Shown here: positions 15,301-27,300 of the stretch, piece after piece | Layout: each line of letters opens with the position of its first letter | Position numbering within the stretch: position 1 is the first letter of the stretch | NCBI GenBank assembly: GCA_936432065.2 | Contig: OW386287.2 | Span: forward strand, 88,269,688-88,333,687 | Direction: 5' to 3' | DNA from: Rutpela maculata | Taxonomy: Eukaryota > Arthropoda > Insecta > Coleoptera > Cerambycidae | DNA: 64,000 nt | Made by a program: the position numbers and the translations under genes | The notes under the pieces: model-generated | Seen by the model: only the letters and a program-made list of their open reading frames with translations | Told to the model about the DNA's origin: nothing | Databases searched by the model: none

Positions 15301-18300
15301 ATAATTCTTTTATTTATTCCTCCATAGGTGATGAAAAACAATGGTCCTCTACTCCTGTATCAGTAAGATCGGTAGAACAAAATGGTAGCCATTCAACTTT
15401 GTCAACACCTTCTACAATATCACCTGCTCCAGAAGCTAATTTAGAAGAGGATTTATCGAAAGCAAGCAATTATTCTAGTGATTTTGATAAAAGCGATGGA
15501 CAAAAATGTTCTAAAGAGTATAATAGGTATGTTAAATACTTTTGTTTTGATATTGTTGATGTTGTGGTATTTATTTTGTAGTTGATTTAATGTTCATAGG
15601 TTTTGTTTTAATGGGGTCATCCCGGATTTTTTTTTTTTTTAAATAATGAAATTCGTAAAAAAGTACTACACCCGTGTTTTTATTTTCTCATATTACAATG
15701 TTTAACATAAGATAAAAAAATAATATAATTTTCAGGCGCTGTTGTGACTTACAAATCCCAAGCCTTCTCATTGGTAGTTGTTTGTTGTCGATAAAGTAGA
15801 TACTATTGTATTGCACGATACGATATCGTTGTCGTCGGACAGTAACGATATCCGACAGACGAGAATATCGGACACGCTTTCACACTATACGACAGGTCGT
15901 GACGATCAGCGGCCAGTATTAATCACAAAGGACAATAAATATTTTACTACTGTACCTGTTTTCTTTTTTTCCTCTTGATTTAAATTTATAATTTCTCGCC
16001 AAGAATTATCTCGCAACTGTGTATTTTTTGTACTCGTCGTGAGTTTTATCCCATAAACAGGATTTTGATTCCATTAGCTCAATCAAAGATACAATATCAT
16101 ATTTAAATGCCATATTGTATGTACGTGTTTCAATGATCAAATTGTAAATACACTCTATTTTGTCATCCGTCAGCTACGGGGAGCGAAGAAGTCTATGATA
16201 TGTCGTGTACCGTGGGCGATGTCGTTACCGTTACCGGACAGTATGAAAACATGCCATATGTTTCCATATATTTTACGTGCGCCGATATCGTGTCGTTTGA
16301 TGGTAACGATATCGTATCGTGTAATGTGAAAACGGTTCGGTTTTCAGAGCAGCGTTATTTTGGTCTTCGGTTTCGGTTTTCAAAGCACCGTCAATTCGGT
16401 TTTCGGTTACATTTCGGTTTTCCAGAATCTCACATTCCGGTTTCCGGTTGCGGTTAGGAAAAATTCGTAATTACAGTGCGAGTTTTGATAAAAATTAAAT
16501 TAATGCTTGTAGGGACCGAAAACAAAATTTATTTCGACTCGGTTTCTGTTACGCTTATCTAACGTACACCATTTTCGGTTTTCGGTTACGGTTTTGGCTT
16601 TTAGAGCAGCCTTAATTGGGTTTTCGGTTTCGGTTTTCAAAGCAGTGCCAATCCGGTTTTCGGTTACGGTTTCGGTTTTCCAGAATCTCTCTCATTTCGG
16701 ATTTCGGTTTACCAGCAGCTCTTATTCCGGATTTCGGTTTCGGTTACAGTTAGAAAAAAATCGTAATTACGGTGCGGTTTTCGGTTACGGTTTCGGTTCG
16801 GTTACGGTCCCTGGTTTTCACGATGGTTAACCCGGACTTAAAGATTCTCCTCGAAGTAGAAATCAATTGGGTTTTAACAATGTATAATTTTAAAGAAGAT
16901 AGGAATTCAATTAACTTAACACCAACTGAGAAATTGCACAAATTAAGATTCACAAGTTCGTCTCTAAAAATTCATCCAAATTAAATTCCGCTCTTTCCAA
17001 AAAAGCACACAAAAAAATGCTAGAATGTTCGCTTAATCTGTCAAGTTCACCATCAACTGCAGAAGTACATGTGAAAAGAGTGTACAGAAGAATGGGGGGT
17101 GTTGAAAAGTTGACAATATGCTACAACTGGTTAAGCCACATCACAGTGCCAATCCTGTTGACAAACAAACATCGGGCCAACTTGTGTGTGATCTTTGAAA
17201 ATAAGGCTACATATGTCAACAGGGGAATTCAAACTTTAAACGTTGAAATAAAATACTATAAGAGATGATAAATTAAAACTTTGTAACTGTATTTATTAAC
17301 TGCTCACCACATGCATTAGAATAACGTGATTGAGATGTGCGGGATGACCTTATTTTAAACATGTAGTTTTTAAAATTCCACATTATTATGATATATAGCC
17401 TGAGATTTTTTGTAGGTTATTAATGAAGATGACTGAAATTATGTTTACAAGCCTGTTATGTATTTCTTTCTTATCATAAAGTTAAGAAAAAATAAATTTA
17501 GGAGTAGGGTAAATTTGTAGTGATTTTTTAGTTTATACTAGATTTAAAAAGGCTTGGATTTTTTTTAGTGTGTTTTTTATATGTATTAATTTTTTCTAAC
17601 TGCCTTGGTGTGATTTTACAGTGTACGTCTAAGTCCATGTACTGATACATTATCTAACGGTAATGGAATTGAAGATAAAAAACCTTTACACCAAATTCAA
17701 ACTTACAGGTAAATTACGCATTACGTACTTATGATAGCTTTATGTAAAACTGATAACAATAGTTTTTATTTAATCATTTATAGTGTAGTCAAATTAGGAT
17801 TTTAATGTGAATTGACTGGTCAAGGCAGTTTTTCTGTTAACGTGTTTAGGGGGTCAACTTAAGTTCACATCTCAATTTTGCAGTTTTTGCGAAGTCGGCG
17901 TATTGTTTATTTAAACAATTTATTTTTTAAACCGTGTTTTTCATCGGTTTTCTTTGAATAACTTGAAATCTAAGTTCTATGGAAAAAAATAAAAAGAAAG
18001 AAAATGTTTGTTTTGAGCTGTACAAGAACAGTATATAAACTATAATTCATTCCATATGTTATTAATTAAAAAAAAATGAACATTACAAAATTATGCGTTT
18101 TTAAACAAATCACTGTTCTTTCAAAAATAATGGATAATATTCAATGAAATTTTGGAGAAATATAGCTCTTATAAAGTACAATCACCACTTAAAATTTCAA
18201 ATTAAAATGATTACTAAAACGACTCGAATATACAATTGTTGGTAAAACTTTGCACTCTTGTGAAATCCTGCCATCAAGACCAATGTGTACGATGGCTCAA

Positions 18301-21300
18301 ATTGTTGCATTCTATAAATACTTTAAGACCACGGACAAAAACATTTCACCCGTTTTATTGCAGTTATTTCTAGTTCTCGAAATTTTAGTTATAAACAAAT
18401 TCAACTCTCTGGTTTTTTTATGAAATCAAAAACGGTGAATGAATAATAAAGTAAATTAAAAAAGCCTACTTTTTGGAGCTGATACGTTAGTTTTTACGTT
18501 TAGGTCACTTATAAATAAACAAATCGATATTTCTTCTTGAAATTTGGGCTGATTATTCTTCAATGCTTATTATTTTGTTTCTGTTATTTGAAGATAATCC
18601 AAAGCTACAATTGTTAAAATAACATCGAATAAAGCGGCTTTGAGAACATAAATAACTTTTTTAATTTTTGTCACGACAATGATAAACCAACTACCCTTAT
18701 GTTCATGTATACAGCTTTGTAAAATTTTAATATTACTGATACAATAAAAAAAATATATTTAGCGAGCAGGATTTGAAGCCAAGACGTCCGCACCGTGAAT
18801 AAAAAGTGCTAGTCGCCTTACCCACTAAGCTATCTAGCGACTAAAGTCTGGCTTGTAAAAACATAATATAACATTTAGACATAGGTATGTGGTGATTTTC
18901 GGATCTCTAACAAAATCGCTAAAGACCCCACTTTCGGGCCTCTCCACAGTATGTTTTAACAGTTGTAGCTTTGGATTATTTTCATTTAGCAAAGATTGAG
19001 AGACATTGGAGAATTACCAGTCCAAACAATAAGAAATATCTATAAAAACTAAAGTATCTCAGCTCCAAATGCAAGTAGAGCATTAATTTTTTTTTAAATT
19101 GGGTTTTTTAATCCACTTTCATTACTCCTTTATCGTTTTTGATTTCATAAAAAAAACAGAGTTATTTGAATTTGTTTATAATTACAATTTCGAAAATTAT
19201 AAACAACTGCAATAAATTTTGAAAAAAATAATTCTGTCTCCGTGATCTTGAAGTACTTATAAAAAGCTACAATTTGAGCCTTCGTACACATTTCGTGGTT
19301 TTGATGGCAGGATTTCACAACAATTGTATATTTCAGCCATTTTAATAATCATTTTGATTTGAAATTGTCAAATTCAAATTCATTTATTTTGTTATTAGAC
19401 AATTACAAATTGTATAACAATAGTCAGTGGTAAAAATAGTTACAATTGGTATAAATAAAAGAAAGATAAAATTAAGTGTGACTTAAATTAACTTAACCTA
19501 TATGAAAAAAACTCAGACAACGAATAAAAACATTTAGCCACTAAGAACAATTTCATTTTTTTTTTAAATTAACTAAGTTAATATTATTTTGTTTCAATTC
19601 ATCTGGCAAATGATTGAACATTTTTAGCCCCAAGTAGTTTGGAGATTTATTGGTGATTGTCAATTTAGAAAAGAGCATATGAATATCATTTTTATGTCTA
19701 GTATGTGCGTCATGTATATCTTTGTTGAGGTTATACTTATGTTTATTTTTAAATATATAAACACACATTTCGGATATAAATAAACATGTTAGAGTAAGAA
19801 TTTTATATTCCACAAAAGCGTCTTGACAGGTATGCATGTAGGGTAAGCCTGCTATAGTACGTAAAATCCGTTTTTGTGATATAAAAACGGTTTTTGATAG
19901 GGTGCAATCGCCCCAGAAACAGATACCATATCGAAGTCGTGACTCTACTTGAGCATAGTATAGATTAATTAATTGTTGATTTGTAAGAATGTCTTTCATA
20001 TTTTTGAATAAAAAATTAATTGAACTCATGATCGACACGAGATGATTACAGTGCGCTTTCCAATTGAGACAATCGTCGATTTGAATGCCCAAAAAACTAA
20101 TAGTATCTGCACCGATGCTGTTAATAACTTGATTATTAATGTTTACAGTTACATTATCACACTGTTTCTGTCTGTTATGAAATCTAATTAGTTGCGTTTT
20201 ATCAACGTTAAAGTATAAATCATTTTGATTGAGCCAACTACAAACATTTTCTAAGATGTTACTAATATTGATATTCAGATTGATGGATGAATTGTTCAAA
20301 ATGATTGATGATAAATCATCTGCGTACATGGTGTGAAAGGTTTCCCCAAGCACTGATTCTAGTGAATTTATGTACAAAATAAAAAGAACAGGACCCAAAA
20401 CGGAGCCCTGCGGTACGCCCATGTCAACTGAACAAGAAGTCAGAGTTGATATTATTTATGAAAGAGTTGCTGGAATATTGAATAGAAACATACTGTTTAC
20501 GAAATTTCAAAAAACAAATTAACCAATTTAATGGAGGACCTCGTATACCGTAATCATAGAGTTTATTAAGTAAAATGTCATGATTGACACAGTCGAATGC
20601 CCTGCTGAGATCACAAAAAACTCCAACAGGGCACTCGCCAGCGTCTATACATCCGATGATTTTATCGTAAAAAGAATGTGTGGCTGTTAAGGTGGACATA
20701 CCCGAACGAAAACCGTGTTGACTGTTCGATAAAATTTTAAATTTATTTAAAAATGTTGTTAAGCGATCTAAGTAAGCATATTCAAAAACCTTTGAGAAGC
20801 TGAATGGAATAGTGACTGGTCTATAATTTTCTAGAGACATCGGATTATTTTTTTTAAAACATGGTATCCTAGTCAAAAAAATCTCATCAATCCGTATTGA
20901 AAATTATCAAAAATTAATAAGTATCTATGAGAACCTATATGGTCAATAAGTTTCTATAAGAGTTAGGTAAAGTTGCTGTTGAAATTGTTATCAGTTTATA
21001 TCAGAATTGACCAGCAAAACGAGTCAAGCCATATCCATTTGTAAATCCAAACATTTACTTATACCACATCAATGGGAATTTATGAGCACAGTATCTAATG
21101 TAATTCGTGCGGTTTTCCATGATTAAAAGACAAGTGTTTCTTTAAGAAACGAGCTGCATTAGGTTAGAACAGTTTTGATTTGCAATGGAAGATTACAAAT
21201 TACAATGTTTGAATAGGGATTTATGAGATCAGTTTCTATGAGTATTAATGTTTTTTTTTCAGTAATATATTAAATGTGTTTTCATTTGTTTGAATGGGTA

Positions 21301-24300
21301 AAAAGAAAGGTCAGTTTTCAACTGCAATTACAAATACAAGTTTAATCGCTTCGAATGGGGTTATATGCGATCAATTTCTAAAAGTATTTATGCTGTTTTC
21401 CGAATATAATTGTGATGAGGTTTAATCAGTAACAAATTGTTCACTATTTGTTATGATATGGTCGGAAATTCCAAGTACACATTTAGTATTCCTTCAAGAG
21501 GATTGATGAGAGCAGTTTCTACGAGTATCTATTTGTTGTTCCTATAGTAAATTATATAAGTCTTTATCGGTACAGATTCGGATCTAATTTAAATATGAAA
21601 ATTATATCAGAATAAAGCAACCAAATATTTTAAACAGTATCTATTTGTAAATCCAAACATTTACTTATACTATCTCAATGAGAATTTATGAGAACAGTAT
21701 CTAATGTAGAACGTGCGGCTTTCCGTGGTTAAATGGCAAGAGTTTCTATAAGAAACGAGTTGCATTAGGTTAGAACAGTTTTGATTTGTAATTGAAGATT
21801 CAAAATTATAATGTTTGAATACGGATTTATGAGATCAGTTTCTATGAGTATTAATGTGTTTTCTTCAGTAATATATTAAATGTGTTTTCATTTGTTTGAA
21901 TGGGTAAAAAGAAAGGTCAGTTTTCAACTGCAATTACAAATACAAGTTTAATCATTTCGAATGGGGTTATATGCGATCAATTTCTAAAAGTATTTATGCT
22001 GTTTTCCGGATATAATTGTGATGAGGTTTAATCAGTAACAAATTGTTCACTATTTGTTATGATATGGTCGGAAATTCCAAGTACACATTTAGTATTCCTT
22101 CAAGAGGATTGATGAGAGCAGTTTCTACGAGTATCTATTTGTTGTTCCTATAGTAAATTATATAAGTCTTTATCGGTACAGATTCGGATCTAATTTAAAT
22201 ATGAAAATTATATCAGAATAAAGCAACCAAATATTTTAAACAGTATCTATTTGTAAATCCAAACATTTACTTATACTATCTCAATGAGAATTTATGAGAA
22301 AAGTATCTAATGTAAAACGTGCGGCTTTCCGTGGTTAAATGGCAAGAGTTTCTATAAGAAACGAGTTGCATTAGGTTAGAACAGTTTTGATTTGTAATTG
22401 AAGATTCAAAATTATAATGTTTGAATAGGGATTTATGAGATTAGTTTCTATGAGTATTAATGTGTTTTCTTCAGTAATATATTAAATGTGTTTTCATTTG
22501 TTTGAATGGGTAAAAAGAAAGGTCAGTTTTCAACTGCAATTACAAATACAAGTCTGACCATATCGCATATAACCCGAATGGGGTTATATGCGATCAATTT
22601 CTAAAAGTATTTATGCTGTTTTCCGGATATAATTGTGATGAGGTTTAATCAGTAACAAATTGTTCACTACATGTTATGATATGGTCGGAAATTGCAAGTA
22701 CACATTTGGTATTCCTTCAAGAGGATTGATGAGAGCAGTTTCTACGAGTATCTATTTGTTGTTCCTCTAGTAAATTATATAAGTCTTTATCAGTAAAGAT
22801 TCGGATCTAATTTAAATATGAAAATTATATCAGAATAAAGCAACCAAATATTTTAAACAGTATCTATTTGTAAATCCAGACATTTACTTATACTATCTCA
22901 ATGAGAATTTATGAGAACAGTATCTAATGTAAAACGTGCGGCTTTTCGTGGTTAAATGGCAAGTGTTTCTATAAGAAACGAGCTGCATTAAGTTAGAACA
23001 GTTTTGATTTGCAATTGAAGATTACAAATTATAATGTTTAAATAGGGATTTATGAGATCAGTTTCTATGAGTATTAATGTTTTTTTTTCAGTAATATATT
23101 AAATGTGTTTTCATTTGTTTGAATGGGTAAAAAGGAAGGTCAGTTTTCAACTGCAATTACAAATACAAGTTTAATCACTTCGAATGGGGTTATATGCGAT
23201 CAATTTCTAACAGTATTTATGCTGTTCTCCGAATATAATTGTGATGAGGTTGGACCCGTAACAAATTGTTCACTACATGTTACGATATGGTCGGAAATTC
23301 CAGGTACATATTTAGTATTCCTTCAAGAGGATTGATGGGAGCAGTTTCTACGAGTATTTATTTGTTGTTCCTACAGTAAATTATATAATAAGTCTTTATC
23401 AGTATGCATTCGGATCTAATTTAAATGCAAAAATCATATCAGAATGAAACCTCAAATATTTTAAACAGTGTCCACCTGTAAATCCAAACATTTAAAGATA
23501 ATATTATAATGAGAATCCATCAGAACAGTATCTACCCTACAAACACAAAAGGTTAGCCCTTTAGCGGACCATCACTGTGCCAGAAATGAAACTTCTGGCC
23601 CAGTGATGGCCCACTGATGGGCCGATCTTCGGTGTTTGTTGGGTAATGTAACGTGTGCGGTTTTCTGTGGCTAAATTTTAAAATTATTTGCAATAAATAA
23701 GCTTTAAGGGATTCCAACAGTTTTCATTTGCATTTCCAGATAAATAGTTTTAATTGTTAAGGATCTATGAGGTCAGTGTAATGTTTTTTTTTTAATAAAA
23801 TGTGTTTTTATTAAAAAATAACATTACACAAAGACACTGATCTCATAGATCCCTATTTAACAATTAAAACTATTCATCTGGAATTGCAAATTAAAACTGT
23901 TCAAATGCGTTAAAGCTATTTATTAAAAATACTTTTAAAATTTAGCCACGGAAAGCCGCACGCGTTACATTAGATACTGTTCTGATTGGTTCTCATTAAA
24001 ATATATCTTTAAATGTTTGGATTTACAAGTGGATACTGTTTAAAATATTTGGTTGTTTCATTCTGATATAATTTTTGAATTTAAAGTAGATCCGAATGCA
24101 TACTGATAAAGACAAATTTTCTATTGGAACAACAAATACATACTCATAGAAACTGCTATCGTCAATCCTTTCTTTCTGTTTCTTCTTCTAAATAAATAAA
24201 TAAATAAATAAGTAAATAAAAACTGTTCTAACCTAATGCAGCTCGTTTCTTATAGAAACTCTTGCCATTTAACCACGGAAAGCCGCACGTTTTACATTAG

Positions 24301-27300
24301 ATACTGTCCTCATAAATTCTCATTGAGATAGTATAAGTAAATGTCTGGATTTACAAATAGATACTGTTTAAAATATTTGGTTGCTTTATTCTGATATAAT
24401 TTTCATATTTAAATTAGATCCGAATGGATACTGATAAAGACATATATAATTTACTATTGGCACAACAAATACATACTCGTAGAAACTGCTATCATCAATC
24501 CTTTCGAAGTAATACGAAATATGTACCTGGAATTTCCACACATAACATGTAGTGAACAATTTGTTACTGATCAAACATCATCACAATTATATTCGGAAAA
24601 CAGCATAAATACTGTTAGAAATTGATCGCATATAATCCCATTCGAAGTGGTTAAACTTGTATTTGTAATTGCAGTTGAAAACTGACCTTTCTTTTTACCC
24701 ATTCAAACAAATGAAAACACATTTAATATATTACTTAAAAAAAAACATTAATACTCATAGAAACTGATCTCATAAATCCCTATTCAAACATTATAATTTG
24801 TAATCTTCAATTGCAAATCAAAACTGTTCTAACCTAATGCAGCTCGTTTCTTATAGAAACTCTTGCCATTTAACCACGCAAAGCCGCACGTTTTACATTA
24901 GATACTGTCCTCATAAATTCTCATTGAGATAGTATAAGTAAATGTCTGGATTTACAAATAGATACTGTTTAAAATATTTGGTTGCTTTATTCTGATATAA
25001 TTTTCATATTTAAATTAGATCCGAATGCATACTGATAAAGACTTATATAATTTACTATTGGCACAACAAATACATACTCATAGAAACTGCTATCATCAAT
25101 CCTTTCGAAGTAATACTAAATATGTACCTGGAATTTCTGACCATATCGTAACATGTAGTGAACAATTTGTTACTGATCAAACCTCATCACAATTACATTC
25201 GGAAAACAGCATAAATACTGTTAGAAATTGATCGCGTATAACTCCATTCGAAGTGATTAAATTTGTATTTGTAATTTCAGTTGAAAACTGACCTTTCTTT
25301 TTACCCATTCAAACATATGAAAACACATTTAATATATTACTGAAAAAAAAACATTAATACTCATAGAAACTGATCTCATAAATCCCTATTCAAACACTAT
25401 AATTTGTAATCTTCAATTGCAAATCAAAACTGTTTTAACCTAATGCAGCTCGTTTCTTATAGAAACACTTGCCATTTAATCACGGAAAGCCGTACGTTTT
25501 ACATTAGATACTGTTCTCATAAATTCTCATTGAGATAGTATAAGTAAATGTAAAGACTTATATAATTTACTAGAGGAACAACAAATAGATACTCGTAGAA
25601 ACTGCTCTCATCAATCCTTTTGAAGGAATACTAAATGTGTACTTGGAATTTCCGACCATATCATAACAAGTAGTGAACAATTTGTTACTGATTAAACCTC
25701 ATCACAATTATATTCGGAAAACAGCATAAATACTTTTAGAAATTAATCGCATATAACCCCATTCAAAGTGATTAAACTTGTATTTGTAATTGCAGTTGAA
25801 AACTGACCTTTCTTTTTACCCATTCAAACAAATGAAAACACATTTAATATATTACTGAAAAAAAAACATTAATACTCATAGAAACTGAACTCATAAATCC
25901 CTATTCAAACATTATAATTAGTAATCTTCAATTGCAAGTCAAAACTGTCCTAACCTAATGCAGCTCGTTTCTTATAGAAACACTTGCCATTTAACCACGG
26001 AAAGCCGCACGTTTTACCTTAGATACTGTTTCTCATAAATTCTCATTGATGTGGTATAAGTAAATGTTTGCTGCTCCATTCTGGTAGAAACTGATAGAAA
26101 TTTCAGCAGCAGCTTTACTCCAGGCTCCAGTAGAGGGAGCTGTATACGTGTCGCTAATTCATATCTACTCTAATGTGACCTAAGGAACTGACGTGTTTGT
26201 TAAATTAAAAGTAAAGCAGTCTCTTTCACTGCCAACTCATTCATTGTTTCTAGGCTAGAACAAGAACACTCGAGGAAATAAGGACTTTGCAGTATTTTGT
26301 GTTTACCACAATATTAGTATTTCTATTTGAAATATGCAATTTAAACTGTATATTTGTCGGCATGCATATCCAAATTAATACTAATAAAAAAGCAAAATGG
26401 AAGTTTACAATAAAAATACATCTGTAAAATATACAATTGAAACTGTACATTTGTTGACATGTATATCCACATTAATACTAATAAAAAGACAATGTTGAAA
26501 TTTACAATAAAAACATGTTGATAAATGGTGTGTTATATACGATAGATACTGGAGAAAGGACGGATTGGACTCTCATGATATTACTTATAGAAAAGTTTAG
26601 AATCTCTTTAAAGTTGTATCTGTAATTCCATATGTTTACAGATATAAGGGCAAGGGTGCATTTGCAGACACTAAACTGTAGATTTGTTGATGTATATTTC
26701 ATATAAGTACTCATGAAAGGGCAACATGATAATTCCAAATAGCTCATTCGGAATTACTGTTTCATAACCGATTTAAAACTTAATAAAACAGATAAAATCC
26801 TGTCTGTATAATAATAATATAACTTATAGGAACGATAAAACCGCATCACTTTTTTTTTATAAGTTTCTATGTGGAATTTTTGGCAGGGATTACTTTTCCT
26901 TCTTTTAATATGTCAGGAAAAATACCGTTTTGAAAAGATAAATTAACAATATAGGTTATGGGATGTATTATTAGTTTTAAGACACGTTTAATTAGAAATA
27001 ATCGAATATCATCTGGCCCGGCAGACTTTTAGTGAAAGGATTAAGAAATAAAGTATTATTTACATTTACATTTGTATGCTTTTCATTTGTTGTTACCTGG
27101 TTAGAGGAAGATATTTTTTCGACAATAGTTTTTGGGGCATCGATAAAAAAATGATTGAACGCATCCGCAACTGCATTGGGATTTTCTATTATTTTGTTAT
27201 TGACTTTTATGATAATGTTGCCTTTTGTTTTGTTTTTGTTAGACATTTCCCCTATCACATTCCAAGCTGCACGTACTTGGTTATCAGAATTAGTTATTTT

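Larger units (their letters stand above)
20881..26879. mobile_element. ~6-kb foldback block of 606-bp higher-order repeats
   Basis: Four head-to-tail units lie in the left arm; the landmark GTAAATCCAAACATTTAC or a near match is at 21,041, 21,647, 22,253, 22,870 and 23,478 (spacing 606, 606, 617, 608). The right arm carries the same sequence inverted (landmark at 24,019, 24,347, 24,948; spacing 601, with truncations). The axis is near 23,805. Each unit contains four diverged monomers of 132-182 bp sharing TTTATGAGATCAGTTTCTA-type cores. The block interrupts the non-LTR element. Open frames inside (e.g. 23,123-23,335) are repeat translations. A (AAAT)n tract lies at about 24,190-24,215. Confidence 0.88.

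Noticed and set aside
16200..16457. 85-codon frame rich in F/R/S
   Set aside because: It crosses from one repeat into the CGGTTT array; its residues simply mirror the repeat.
17017..17268. 83-codon frame in intron 3
   Set aside because: No motif, no fit to the Lrch frame, and exon 3 to exon 4 is already continuous.
18762..18845. Functional tRNA gene
   Set aside because: A and B boxes are present but acceptor and T stems do not pair and no clean anticodon arm can be drawn.
20881..26879. CRISPR-like or simple satellite array
   Set aside because: Units are 606 bp, contiguous without spacers, and invert at a central axis; the genome is eukaryotic.
20865..26900. Target-site duplication of the 6-kb foldback block in the retrotransposon
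   Set aside because: Codons overlap at the junction (about 9-12 bp), but the two sides match at only about six of ten bases; this could be a decayed duplication but is not evidence.
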